The position numbers and the translations under genes are program-made. Below the pieces are notes generated by a model. The model worked only from the letters and a program-made list of their open reading frames with translations, was not told where the DNA came from and ran no database searches. Shown piece after piece: positions 43,590-52,321 of a DNA stretch of 64,000 nt. The DNA is from an uncultured Pelagibacteraceae bacterium (GTDB lineage: Bacteria; Pseudomonadota; Alphaproteobacteria; Pelagibacterales; Pelagibacteraceae): positions 248,001 through 312,000 of the forward strand of contig CACJEG010000001.1 of assembly GCA_902592375.1 (NCBI GenBank). Reading direction: 5' to 3'. How positions within the stretch are numbered: the first letter of the stretch is position 1; every line of letters starts with the position of its first letter.

Positions 43590-45063
43590 GTTAAAAAAAT
43601 ATCAAATGTTTATAGATGGTCAGTGGGTAGACTCTGATACAAAAAAAAATTTTGAAACTTTAAATCCAGAAAACAATAAGCCTTGGGCTGTAGTACCTGA
43701 AGCTAGCGCAAATGATGTTGATAGAGCTGTAAAAGCTGCACAAAAAGCTTTTGAAGGTGAATGGCCAAAAATGCTTGCAAGAGATAGAGCAAAATATTTA
43801 AGAGCGATTGGAAATAAGCTCAGAGAAAATTCTGAATTATTGGGAAAGATTGAAACAATTGATACAGGAAAACTGTATAGAGAAACTTATCAACAAGCAA
43901 AATATATTGCAGAATATTATGATTACTATGCGGGTTTAGCTGACAAAGTTGAAGGAACGGTTCTTCCAATAGATAAACCAAATATCCAAGCAATCACAAC
44001 AAGAATTCCAATAGGTGTTATTGCAGCTATCATTCCCTGGAATTCTCAAATGTTTTTAACCGCAACAAAAGTTGCTCCTGCTTTAGCTATGGGTAATACG
44101 GTTGTAATTAAATGTTCTGAATTAGCGCCAGCAACTATGTTTGAGTTTGCAAAGTTAGTTGAAGAAACTGGAATACCAAAAGGTGTAATAAATGTAGTTT
44201 CTGGTTTTGGAGATCCATGCGGTAAAGCTTTAACTACTCACAACTTAGTTGAGAAAGTAGCTTTTACAGGAGGTCCTGAAACTGCAAGACATATAATTAG
44301 AAATTCTGCAGAAAATTTATCTGAAGTAAGTTTAGAGTTGGGTGGAAAAAGTCCTGTAGCTGTTTTTGATGATGCTAAACAAGAAAATGCAATTAATGGA
44401 ATAACTGCTGGAATATTCGGAGCAAGTGGTCAAAGTTGTATAGCAGGTTCAAGGTTGTACTTACAAAAAGGAATTTATAACAAATTTTTAGATAAGTTGG
44501 CATCTAGAGCAGAAAAAATTAAAATAGGTGCACCAATGGACTCTGATACTGAAATGGGTCCCTTAAGTAACTTTAAACAATTAGAAGTAATAGAAAAAAA
44601 TATTAAATTAACAGTTGAACAAGGTGGAAAAATTAAATGTGGTGGTAAAAGACATCCATTTTCAAATGAGGGGTATTATTTTCCTCCAACAATTATTGAG
44701 TGTGAAAATCATAATTTACCAGCTGCTGAGAATGAACTTTTCGGTCCTGTATTATCGGTCATGAAATTTGATACTGAAAAAGAAGTAATAGAATTAATGA
44801 ATGATAATCAATATGGTCTATCTTCAGGTATTTACACTAGTGATCTCGCAAGAGGAATGAGGGTGTCTAATGCTATCCGAGCAGGAATAACATTTGTAAA
44901 TACTTATAGATTAATTTCTCCTTCAGCTCCATTTGGAGGTATCAAGGATAGTGGATATGGAAAAGAAGCAGGAATTGACTCAATTAAAGACTACACAAGA
45001 GTAAAAACAACTTGGTTCTACACATCAGACGAACCTTCTCTAGACCCCTTCTCTATAAGATAA
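43582..45063 (+). CDS. Aldehyde dehydrogenase of the monooxygenase cassette
   Basis: A 493-residue aldehyde dehydrogenase distinct from the two paralogues at 19606 and 34071: catalytic Cys in GASGQSCIAGSRL, Glu in SLELGGKSPV, nucleotide loop FTGGPETAR. The C-terminal GGIKDSGYGKEAG block matches the TgnC/lactol-dehydrogenase-like group rather than succinate semialdehyde dehydrogenase, as far as can be judged by eye. It would oxidise a hydroxylactone or aldehyde made by the monooxygenase. It ends the cassette; the next gene is a binding protein 110 bases on. Confidence 0.86.
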   Translation: MPELKKYQMFIDGQWVDSDTKKNFETLNPENNKPWAVVPEASANDVDRAVKAAQKAFEGEWPKMLARDRAKYLRAIGNKLRENSELLGKIETIDTGKLYRETYQQAKYIAEYYDYYAGLADKVEGTVLPIDKPNIQAITTRIPIGVIAAIIPWNSQMFLTATKVAPALAMGNTVVIKCSELAPATMFEFAKLVEETGIPKGVINVVSGFGDPCGKALTTHNLVEKVAFTGGPETARHIIRNSAENLSEVSLELGGKSPVAVFDDAKQENAINGITAGIFGASGQSCIAGSRLYLQKGIYNKFLDKLASRAEKIKIGAPMDSDTEMGPLSNFKQLEVIEKNIKLTVEQGGKIKCGGKRHPFSNEGYYFPPTIIECENHNLPAAENELFGPVLSVMKFDTEKEVIELMNDNQYGLSSGIYTSDLARGMRVSNAIRAGITFVNTYRLISPSAPFGGIKDSGYGKEAGIDSIKDYTRVKTTWFYTSDEPSLDPFSIR

Positions 45064-45148
45064 CTCCCAACATCAATTAAGCTATCTAAAATAGGATAAT
45101 TTTGTCATTGAATATTGATTGTATTCATACTTAAATTGGTTTTTATAA

Positions 45149-45160
45149 ATTGTTAACAAT
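45149..45160. promoter_or_regulatory. Palindrome in the leader of the binding-protein gene
   Basis: ATTGTTAACAAT is a perfect 12-bp palindrome 13 bases before the start of the substrate-binding protein gene at 45174. It may be part of a regulatory site or be a chance AT-rich palindrome. Ahead of it, TTGAAT (45108) and TTAAAT (45131) are a 17-spaced promoter-like pair. Confidence 0.28.
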
Positions 45161-45173
45161 AAAGAGGAAGATA

Positions 45174-46364
45174 ATGAGAAAACTATTTATCGCTGTATTT
45201 ATGTTTGTATCAAGTTTTGGTTCAAATGTAATGGCAGACGGACATTCGATTAAAATGGGGATCATTTTAGGATTCACTGGTCCTATTGAATCTCTAACTC
45301 CAGCTATGGCTGCATCTGCAGAGCTTGCATTTAAAGAAGCTTCTGATTCAGGTTCGCTATTAGGTGGAAAAAAAATTGAGCCAGTAAGAGCAGACTCAAC
45401 TTGTGTTGACTCAGCAGCGGCAACAGCTGCAGCTGAAGGTTTAATTTCAGGTGGTGTGGCTGCGATTATGGGAGCAGACTGTTCAGGTGTAACTGGTGCT
45501 ATTGCAACTAATGTTGCTGTACCAAATGGTGTAGTAATGATTTCACCTTCAGCTACTTCTCCAGGATTAACAACTCTAGATGACAATGGGTACTTCTTTA
45601 GAACTGCTCCATCTGATGCTAGAGGTGGTCAAATTTTAGCTGATATAACTAAAGATAGAAAAGTAAAAAGTGTTGCAATCACTTATACTAACAATGACTA
45701 TGGTAAAGGTTTAGCTGATGTTTATAAAGCAGCAGTTGAAGCCCATGGTATTAAAGTTACAACTGTAACTGCTCACGAAGATGGAAAAGCAGATTACTCA
45801 TCTGAAGTAGCAACTCTTGCTTCTGCTGGTGGTGATGCTGTAGCAGTTATTGGTTACCTTGACCAAGGAGGAAAAGGAATTATTCAAGCTTCTTTAGACT
45901 CTGGTGCATTTGATAGATTTATTTTATCAGATGGTATGATCGGTCAATCTTTAGTTGATGCATTCGGAAAAGATTTAAGCAAATCATTTGGATCATTACC
46001 AGGTTCTACTGGTAAAGGTGCAGGTATATTTGCTGAAGTTGCAAAAGCTGGAGGTGTAGAAGCTTCTGGTCCTTACACAGGTGAATCTTACGATGCAGCT
46101 GCTTTAATCGTTCTTGCAATGCAAGCAGGTAACTCTGCTGATAGAGCATCAATTGCGAAAAATGTAATGGATGTTGCTAACGCTCCTGGAACTAAAATTT
46201 ATCCAGGTGAACTTAAGAAAGGTTTAGATTTACTAGCAAAAGGTAAAAAGATTAATTACGAAGGTGCTACTGGAGTAACTTTTACTGAAGTTGGTGAAGC
46301 TGAAGGTTCTTTCTTAGAACAAGAAGTTAAAGGCGGAAAATTCAAAACTAAAAAACAAAGATAA
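45174..46364 (+). CDS. Branched-chain amino acid type ABC substrate-binding protein (LivK family)
   Basis: A 396-residue periplasmic binding protein. The start at 45174 (AAAGAGGAAG ribosome site) is preferred over 45150, because it opens a clean signal peptide MRKLFIAVFMFVSSFGSNVMA|DG. The mature protein has IKMGIILGFTGPIESLTP and SGGVAAIMGADCSGVTGAIATNVAVP. Its matching permease and ATPase genes may be those on the minus strand at 47642-51516, which lack a binding protein. Its position directly after the monooxygenase cassette suggests that the two share a substrate. Confidence 0.88.
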   Translation: MRKLFIAVFMFVSSFGSNVMADGHSIKMGIILGFTGPIESLTPAMAASAELAFKEASDSGSLLGGKKIEPVRADSTCVDSAAATAAAEGLISGGVAAIMGADCSGVTGAIATNVAVPNGVVMISPSATSPGLTTLDDNGYFFRTAPSDARGGQILADITKDRKVKSVAITYTNNDYGKGLADVYKAAVEAHGIKVTTVTAHEDGKADYSSEVATLASAGGDAVAVIGYLDQGGKGIIQASLDSGAFDRFILSDGMIGQSLVDAFGKDLSKSFGSLPGSTGKGAGIFAEVAKAGGVEASGPYTGESYDAAALIVLAMQAGNSADRASIAKNVMDVANAPGTKIYPGELKKGLDLLAKGKKINYEGATGVTFTEVGEAEGSFLEQEVKGGKFKTKKQR

Positions 46365-46380
46365 TTTTTTATCTTAATTC

Positions 46381-46413
46381 AAAAACCCCAGTAATTTAAT
46401 TACTGGGGTTTTT
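46381..46413. terminator. Bidirectional terminator shared by the binding protein and MFS genes
   Basis: A 15-bp perfect inverted repeat (AAAAACCCCAGTAAT and ATTACTGGGGTTTTT) with loop TTA. On the plus strand it ends in nine T and serves the binding protein. On the minus strand it lies over the last five codons of the MFS gene, whose stop codon is the loop. Confidence 0.88.
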
Positions 46414-47565
46414 TTTTAAATCAGCTCTTATAGTAGAAAGAGCTATTATAATTAGAAAAATCAAACATATTAAATTCATAGTTTTCCAGCTAGTTAAGCT
46501 TAGAAACACCCCAGCAGACAAACTCGCTGCTGCTTGAATAGTGTAAACGATAAAATCATTATACCCTTGAGCTCTAAATTTTTCCTCTTCTCTGTAACAC
46601 AAAACAAGTAAGCTCGTTCCTGAAATAAACAAAAAATTCCATCCTAGACCTAGAAAAATAAGAGCAATCAAATAATTAATAAAGTTTTGTTCAAATAAAC
46701 TGGTAATAATTGTGACTAAAAACAATAAAACTCCCATATGCATAATTTTACTATGACCAAACCTTTTAATTAAATTTCCAGTAACTAGTGAAGGTAAAAA
46801 CATAGCTGCTATATGGAGCTGAATAACAAATCCAGTCTTGGACAAACTTATTTTCTCCATCAAGTGCATACTTATAGGTGTGGCTGTCATTAAAAAAGTC
46901 ATTACAGCATAGGCAAAAGCTGAAGCTACAAGCGCCTGTAGAAATCTTGGTTGTGACATAAGTTCTAAAAAACTTCTTCCAGTTTTATATTGATTGTTTG
47001 ATGTCTTTTTAGTTTCTTGAAAAAAAAATAAAAATATTATTGATGAAATAGATAATGCTGCAAGAGCAAGATAAGAACCTGCATACATATGATCTGAAAT
47101 AAATCCTTTCGAAATGTTTGCAATATTTGGGCCAATAAAAGCCGAACCTATTCCCGCTAATAAAATGATAGAAATTGCTTTTGGTGCATAATCCTTATCT
47201 ACAACCTCGACTGCTGCAAAACGGTATTGATGACTGAAAGCTATTCCTCCGCCAATTAAAAAGCATCCTAAATTATACAAGACAAAGCTTTCTATTATTA
47301 TTGAGTAAGCAGTTAAAAGAGATGCAAAACATGTGCCTATTGATGCATAAATAAATCCTAATTTTCGTCCAATCAAACTCATTAGCTTTGCAGCAAAAAA
47401 AGCAAATAACGCAATTCCAACAACCGACAAAGCCATTGGAAGAGTTGCTAAAGATTTTATTGGACTAAATTTCGAACCAATTATACCACTTAAAAAAACG
47501 GTAACCGGTGCAGCTGTAAAAGCAAAAATCTGGCTTAAAATAAGTAACGAAAGATTTTTATTCAT
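46396..47565 (-). CDS. Major facilitator superfamily transporter
   Basis: A 389-residue protein with about twelve helices. MFS loop motif after TM2 is AAKLMSLIGRKLGFIYASIG, and the second half has LIKRFGHSKIMHMGVLLF. The N-terminal stretch has no signal peptide. Export of a metabolite is likely but unassigned. The stop codon lies in the loop of a terminator hairpin. The start overlaps the stop of a 23-residue ORF. Confidence 0.87.
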   Translation of the reverse strand: MNKNLSLLILSQIFAFTAAPVTVFLSGIIGSKFSPIKSLATLPMALSVVGIALFAFFAAKLMSLIGRKLGFIYASIGTCFASLLTAYSIIIESFVLYNLGCFLIGGGIAFSHQYRFAAVEVVDKDYAPKAISIILLAGIGSAFIGPNIANISKGFISDHMYAGSYLALAALSISSIIFLFFFQETKKTSNNQYKTGRSFLELMSQPRFLQALVASAFAYAVMTFLMTATPISMHLMEKISLSKTGFVIQLHIAAMFLPSLVTGNLIKRFGHSKIMHMGVLLFLVTIITSLFEQNFINYLIALIFLGLGWNFLFISGTSLLVLCYREEEKFRAQGYNDFIVYTIQAAASLSAGVFLSLTSWKTMNLICLIFLIIIALSTIRADLKKNPSN

Positions 47566-47636
47566 TAAAAGAATAAATACTTGTCAGCCATATACAAAGC
47601 CCAAGCAGCGGCAGCACCTAATATAATATATTTCAT
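47565..47636 (-). CDS. Candidate 23-residue hydrophobic peptide
   Basis: Between livM and the MFS gene a minus-strand ATG frame encodes 23 residues, MKYIILGAAAAWALYMADKY then three more. Its stop overlaps the MFS start as TAATG and it begins 5 bases after livM, so it fills the gap exactly like a real operon gene. It would form one short transmembrane helix. No strong ribosome site is visible. A spacer without function is the alternative. Confidence 0.38.
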   Translation of the reverse strand: MKYIILGAAAAWALYMADKYLFF

Positions 47637-47641
47637 TATGT

Positions 47642-49012
47642 TTACTTTATTTCTATTTTTTCTGGAAGTATACCTTTAGGTCGATACCTCATTATAAACA
47701 ACAATCCTAATCCCATCAGTAAAAATCTAAAATAAGGAACGCTTTCAATTAAATGAGCTTTAATTGCATTTGTTTCAGGAATACCTGCTGTAAAGAAATT
47801 AATTAAAAACATTGATATTGGTGCAGCTTCAATCCATAAAAACCATACAACGAAACCACCTAAAATTGCACCAAAGTTGTTTCCACTTCCTCCTACAATT
47901 ACCATTACCCAAATTAAGAAAGTATATCTCATAGGTCTATAGCTTCCTGGAGTAAACAAACCATCTTGTGTAACCAACATTGCGCCAGCAATTCCAACGA
48001 TAGCTGAGCCTAAAATAAAAATTAACAAGTGTTGTTTAACAACATTTTTCCCCATTGCATTTGCAGCTTCCTCATTATCTCTTATTGCTCTCATCATTCT
48101 TCCCCAAGGAGAATAAAGAGCTTTTTGAGTTAAAATTAAAAGAATAATAACTACTACTAAGAATAATCCTGAGTAACATAGTTTTACAAATACTGATGAG
48201 CCTTCAATTACAAGTTGGTTTAAAGCAGCTTGTCGATCAGCCAAATTATCAATTACACTTAATTTTCCTGAATTAAACTTTTCAACTAAGCTTATAAACC
48301 AATCTGTAGTTTGTAGATCTACCTCATATGGTGCAGGTCTTTTTAATCCAATAACGTTTTTCACACCTCTTGTGAGCCAATCTTCGTGTTTAATAATTGC
48401 AATAACTATTTCTGAAATAAGAAGTGTAGCAATAGCTAAATAATCAGCTCTAAGACCAAGAGCAACTTTTCCCACTATAAATGCTAACCCGCCCGCAAAA
48501 AGAGCTCCAACTATCCATGAAAAAATTATTGGTAAGCCAAATCCTCCAAGAAAACCTGTTGTTGCAGGATTTACAGCTTCAATTTTTTCAATACCTGGCT
48601 CTGCGGTTACTCTAATAATTATAATCCCTGTTATAATGAGAGCTGCAATACTATAGGTTCTTAATTTTGATTTTTCAAAATTTTTCAAAATAAATCTAAT
48701 AACTAGAACCATTACAATGATAAGCCATAAACACATTAAAATATCAAAACCTCCTGCTCTCCAAGCTTCTTGAACAGGGTCTACTGATATCAATACAGCA
48801 GCTAAACCACCTAAAGCTGTATACCCCATAATTCCAAAATTAATTAAACCTGCGTATCCCCACTGAATATTTGCACCCATCGTCATTACCGCGGAAATCA
48901 AACACAGATTAAATATTGATAAAGCTATATTCCATGATTGAAATATCCCAACCATTAGAATAAGTACCATCATGATACTATAAGCTGCTATTACATTTAA
49001 ATTTTTTCTCAC
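47642..49012 (-). CDS. livM: Branched-chain amino acid type ABC permease LivM (system 1)
   Basis: A 456-residue permease with GTG start. Family motif AIRDNEEAANAMGKNVVKQHLLIFILGSAIVGIAGAM near residue 310 and MVIVGGSGNNFGAILGGFVVW near 375. It is longer than many LivM (about 330-420), because of an N-terminal helix pair and a soluble stretch (residues 225-270, NVIGLKRPAPYEVDLQTTDW). It overlaps livH by GTGA and forms the second half of the channel. Confidence 0.92.
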   Translation of the reverse strand: MRKNLNVIAAYSIMMVLILMVGIFQSWNIALSIFNLCLISAVMTMGANIQWGYAGLINFGIMGYTALGGLAAVLISVDPVQEAWRAGGFDILMCLWLIIVMVLVIRFILKNFEKSKLRTYSIAALIITGIIIIRVTAEPGIEKIEAVNPATTGFLGGFGLPIIFSWIVGALFAGGLAFIVGKVALGLRADYLAIATLLISEIVIAIIKHEDWLTRGVKNVIGLKRPAPYEVDLQTTDWFISLVEKFNSGKLSVIDNLADRQAALNQLVIEGSSVFVKLCYSGLFLVVVIILLILTQKALYSPWGRMMRAIRDNEEAANAMGKNVVKQHLLIFILGSAIVGIAGAMLVTQDGLFTPGSYRPMRYTFLIWVMVIVGGSGNNFGAILGGFVVWFLWIEAAPISMFLINFFTAGIPETNAIKAHLIESVPYFRFLLMGLGLLFIMRYRPKGILPEKIEIK

Positions 49013-50019
49013 AATACTTTCCCCTTAAATATTCCTGAAGGCCTGTAAATTAAAACTATTACCAGGATTGAGAACGAGACCGCAAACTTGTAATCTGTAG
49101 ACAGTAGTTGAACTAAACTATTTGGTTCCATACTTTCAGGTAAAATATACATAAAGAATTTTTTATAAGCATAAGTTAATAAAATTTCAGAAAAAGCTAT
49201 AACGTATCCTCCTAAAAAAGCTCCAAAAGGATTTCCAATTCCACCGACTATTGCAGCAGCAAAGATAGGAAGCATATTGTTAAAATAAGTAAATGGTTTG
49301 AAACTTTTGTCTAAACCATACAATACACCACCTATAGTAGCTAAAATTCCTGCAATTACCCAAGTCACTAAAACTATTTTTTTTGGATCAATACCTGATA
49401 GTAATGCAAGATCTTCATTATCCGAATAAGCTTTCATACTCTTTCCAGTTTTTGTTCTATTTAAAAACCAAAATAATAAAGAAACTAAAACTATAGTTAC
49501 AAAAATAGTTATTACTTGAGTTGACTTTAATGCAAGACCTTCATTTAAACCTGTCATCTCTTTAAATTCACGAGCTTTAATAATAAATTTTTCTCCATCA
49601 AAAAATCTTCTGTCACTAGGTCCAATAATAATTCTTACAACTGCTTGTGTTACAAACATGACACCAATACTTACCATTGCAAACTGAACTGGGGGGCTTT
49701 TCTGATGTCTATAATATTTGAAGACAAATTTATCTATTAAAAGCATATACAGAATCATCAAAATAATTCCAAATGGGATAGCTAATAAAGCAGTAGGTAA
49801 AACACCTAAAGAAACACCTAAAGATTGAAAGTACCATGTAAATAAAATCGTTGCCATGGTTCCAAAAGACATCATGTCACCAGTTGCAAAATTCGCAAAT
49901 CGTAAAATTCCATAAATAAGTGTTACAAATATTGCCCCCAGCGCTAACTGAGAACCGTAAGTTAATGCAGGAATGAAAATATAATTTAATAAAAGAATTA
50001 TTGCATTTACAAAATCCAT
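49009..50019 (-). CDS. livH: Branched-chain amino acid type ABC permease LivH (system 1)
   Basis: A 336-residue permease with LIYGILRFANFATGDMMSFGTMA near residue 38, MKAYSDNEDLALLSGIDPKKI near 195, and AIVGGIGNPFGAFLGGYVIAFSEILL near 258, all standard LivH blocks. It starts 1 base after livF and overlaps livM by 4 bases. Confidence 0.92.
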   Translation of the reverse strand: MDFVNAIILLLNYIFIPALTYGSQLALGAIFVTLIYGILRFANFATGDMMSFGTMATILFTWYFQSLGVSLGVLPTALLAIPFGIILMILYMLLIDKFVFKYYRHQKSPPVQFAMVSIGVMFVTQAVVRIIIGPSDRRFFDGEKFIIKAREFKEMTGLNEGLALKSTQVITIFVTIVLVSLLFWFLNRTKTGKSMKAYSDNEDLALLSGIDPKKIVLVTWVIAGILATIGGVLYGLDKSFKPFTYFNNMLPIFAAAIVGGIGNPFGAFLGGYVIAFSEILLTYAYKKFFMYILPESMEPNSLVQLLSTDYKFAVSFSILVIVLIYRPSGIFKGKVL

Positions 50020-50020
50020 A

Positions 50021-50728
50021 TTACCCTCCCAAAAAAGAGCTTCTTACTCTTGGATCGTCTAATAATTCTTTTCCAGTTCCTGAATAACGATTTTCTCCAG
50101 TCACTAGCACATAGCCTCTATCTGAAATGCTTAAGGCTTGTTTTGCATTTTGTTCTACCATTAAGATAGCAACGTTTGTTCTTTTTACTTTTACAATATG
50201 ATCAAATAATTCGTCCATCACAATTGGTGATACACCTGCAGTTGGCTCATCTAACATTAAAACAGTAGGCTTAATCATCAAAGCTCGACCAAGAGCAACT
50301 TGTTGTCTTTGTCCTCCTGAAAGTTCTCCAACCATTTGATTTCTTTTATCTCTTAAAATCGGAAACAATTCATAGATTTCTTCAATAATGTTCTGAATTT
50401 CATCCTTCATAAGAAATGCACCCATTTCTAAATTTTCCTCAACAGTCATTCCTGCAAAAACATTTTTTGTTTGAGGTACGAAAGAAATGCCTTCTTTAAC
50501 TCTGTCTTGTGGTGATAATTTTGAAATATCTTTACCATCAATCATAACTGATCCAGATTTTAAATTTAATAAACCCAACATTGCTTTCATGGCAGTTGAT
50601 TTACCAGCACCATTAGGACCTAAAATAGAAACTATTTCTCCTTTATTAACGTTTACAGAACACGAACTAATAATGTCTGGACCATTTCCATAACCACCTG
50701 TCATTTTTATTCCTTCAAAATAAGCCAT
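50021..50728 (-). CDS. livF: Branched-chain amino acid type ABC ATPase LivF (system 1)
   Basis: A 235-residue ATPase: Walker A GPNGAGKST, signature LSGGQRQQ, Walker B VLMLDEPTAGVSP, switch region MVEQNAKQALSISDRGYVL. The LSGGQRQQ and VEQNAKQ blocks are those of LivF rather than LivG. It overlaps livG by TAATG and precedes livH by 1 base. Confidence 0.92.
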   Translation of the reverse strand: MAYFEGIKMTGGYGNGPDIISSCSVNVNKGEIVSILGPNGAGKSTAMKAMLGLLNLKSGSVMIDGKDISKLSPQDRVKEGISFVPQTKNVFAGMTVEENLEMGAFLMKDEIQNIIEEIYELFPILRDKRNQMVGELSGGQRQQVALGRALMIKPTVLMLDEPTAGVSPIVMDELFDHIVKVKRTNVAILMVEQNAKQALSISDRGYVLVTGENRYSGTGKELLDDPRVRSSFLGG

Positions 50729-51516
50729 TAGTTTGTATCCTTTAATTTTGATCCTCTTCCAAGATAACTCTCAATAACCTTTTCATCTTTTTTTGCTTCT
50801 TCAACTGTTCCTTCAAATAAAACCGATCCTTCAGCCATTACAATCACTGGGTCACATAATCTTCCAATAAAATCCATATCATGTTCGATCATACAAAAAG
50901 TATAACCTTTTTCTTTATTAAGTTTTTCTATTGCGGTTCCAAGATCTTTAAGCAAAGTTCTATTAACACCAGCCCCCACCTCATCTAATAATACTAATTT
51001 AGCATCCACCATCATTGTTCTTCCAAGTTCTAATAATTTTTTTTGACCGCCTGAAAGATTTCCTGCGAGTTCATTAGAAAGATGTCCAAGGTTTAAAAAT
51101 TCAACAACTTCTTTTGCTTTTTCTTTAACTGCAGATTCTTCCTCTGCAACTAAACCTGGTTTAAATAATGCTGTCATTAGCTTTTCGCCTGATTGATTTC
51201 CTGGAACCATCATTAAGTTTTCTAGAACAGATAAATTTGAAAACTCATGAGCAATTTGAAAAGTTCTTAACAACCCTTTAGAAAATAATTCATAGGAAGG
51301 AACATCGGTAATATTTTCATCATCAAAAGTTACGCTTCCTCCTGAAGATTTTAAGTTTCCTGCAATTAAATTAAATAAAGTTGTTTTACCAGATCCATTA
51401 GGTCCGATGATACCTGTGATTGTTCCTCTTTTAACTTTAATTGAACAATCTGAAACAGCAGCTAATCCACCAAAATATTTACTTAAATTATTAATCTCTA
51501 AAATATTTTCAGACAT
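50728..51516 (-). CDS. livG: Branched-chain amino acid type ABC ATPase LivG (system 1)
   Basis: A 262-residue ATPase with the LivG features FGGLAAVSDCSIKVKRG, Walker A GPNGSGKTT, GLLRTFQIAHEFSNLSVLENL, signature LSGGQKKLLELGR, and IEHDMDFIGRLCDPVIVM. It is the first transporter gene of system 1 and starts 5 bases after the ProC-like gene. Confidence 0.92.
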   Translation of the reverse strand: MSENILEINNLSKYFGGLAAVSDCSIKVKRGTITGIIGPNGSGKTTLFNLIAGNLKSSGGSVTFDDENITDVPSYELFSKGLLRTFQIAHEFSNLSVLENLMMVPGNQSGEKLMTALFKPGLVAEEESAVKEKAKEVVEFLNLGHLSNELAGNLSGGQKKLLELGRTMMVDAKLVLLDEVGAGVNRTLLKDLGTAIEKLNKEKGYTFCMIEHDMDFIGRLCDPVIVMAEGSVLFEGTVEEAKKDEKVIESYLGRGSKLKDTN

Positions 51517-51521
51517 TTGAT

Positions 51522-52289
51522 TTATTTGTTTAGTCTTTTGTGAATGCTATTTAAAGTTTTTTCTAGAGATTTATAAAATCCAGCTTTGGTTAATTCTTTA
51601 ACGCCCTGTTCATTTAGTCCTCTAGGCGTTTGAGATTCTTTAACTAAATTTTTTAAATTTTCTTTTGAATTTACGACTGCATCTTGAGATAAAGCCAAAA
51701 ATAAAGATGTTATGTATGTTTGAGCATTATTTCTTTTTACCCCTCTTTTCACCAACCAATCAGTCATAACTCTTAACACCTCATAAAATGGTGCCATCAT
51801 TCCAGATGTTGACCAAAAATTTATTGAAGATTTTTCATTTTTAATTTCTACAGTTGTTCCCAAATTATTAAAAAATGCTTTTACTTTTGGATTAGGAGGA
51901 CAAATAGGTACAGGACCTTTTTTCAATGAAATTGGAGGCAAAGGTATTGCTCGTACAATTTTTGCTTTTACTTTAATTGCTTTCTTTAATTGAGACAAAG
52001 TTATAGTAGAAATGAAACTCACAACAGTTTGATTGGATTTAAACTTTAAATCTTTAATAATTTTTTCACCAACAGTCGGTGTCACAGATAAAAATACCCA
52101 ATTACACTGATCTACAATTTGCTGATTGTTTTTGGCTATTACAATTTTTTTAAACTTTCTTTTTAAACCCTGTGCTATTTTTTTATTTCTTGGAGAGATT
52201 ATAATTTTTTTATAAGAAATTTTTGATTTACATATTCCAGTAATAACTGAAGAAGCAATTTTACCTGTACCAATAAAACCTAAATTCAT
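51522..52289 (-). CDS. proC: Pyrroline-5-carboxylate reductase family protein
   Basis: A 255-residue P5CR-type reductase: nucleotide loop MNLGFIGTGKIASSVITGI, PIPPxxLKKGPVPIC block, and TPRGLNEQGVKELTKAGF at the C-terminus where ProC usually has TPGGTT/NEQ. The substitutions in the substrate loop raise the possibility that it reduces a different cyclic imine (for example a piperideine or delta-1 carboxylate from lysine). It lies between the glutarate hydroxylase-like gene and livG with short gaps. Confidence 0.82.
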   Translation of the reverse strand: MNLGFIGTGKIASSVITGICKSKISYKKIIISPRNKKIAQGLKRKFKKIVIAKNNQQIVDQCNWVFLSVTPTVGEKIIKDLKFKSNQTVVSFISTITLSQLKKAIKVKAKIVRAIPLPPISLKKGPVPICPPNPKVKAFFNNLGTTVEIKNEKSSINFWSTSGMMAPFYEVLRVMTDWLVKRGVKRNNAQTYITSLFLALSQDAVVNSKENLKNLVKESQTPRGLNEQGVKELTKAGFYKSLEKTLNSIHKRLNK

Positions 52290-52321
52290 AATTTTGGATA
52301 CTTTATATTGATTATATTGAA

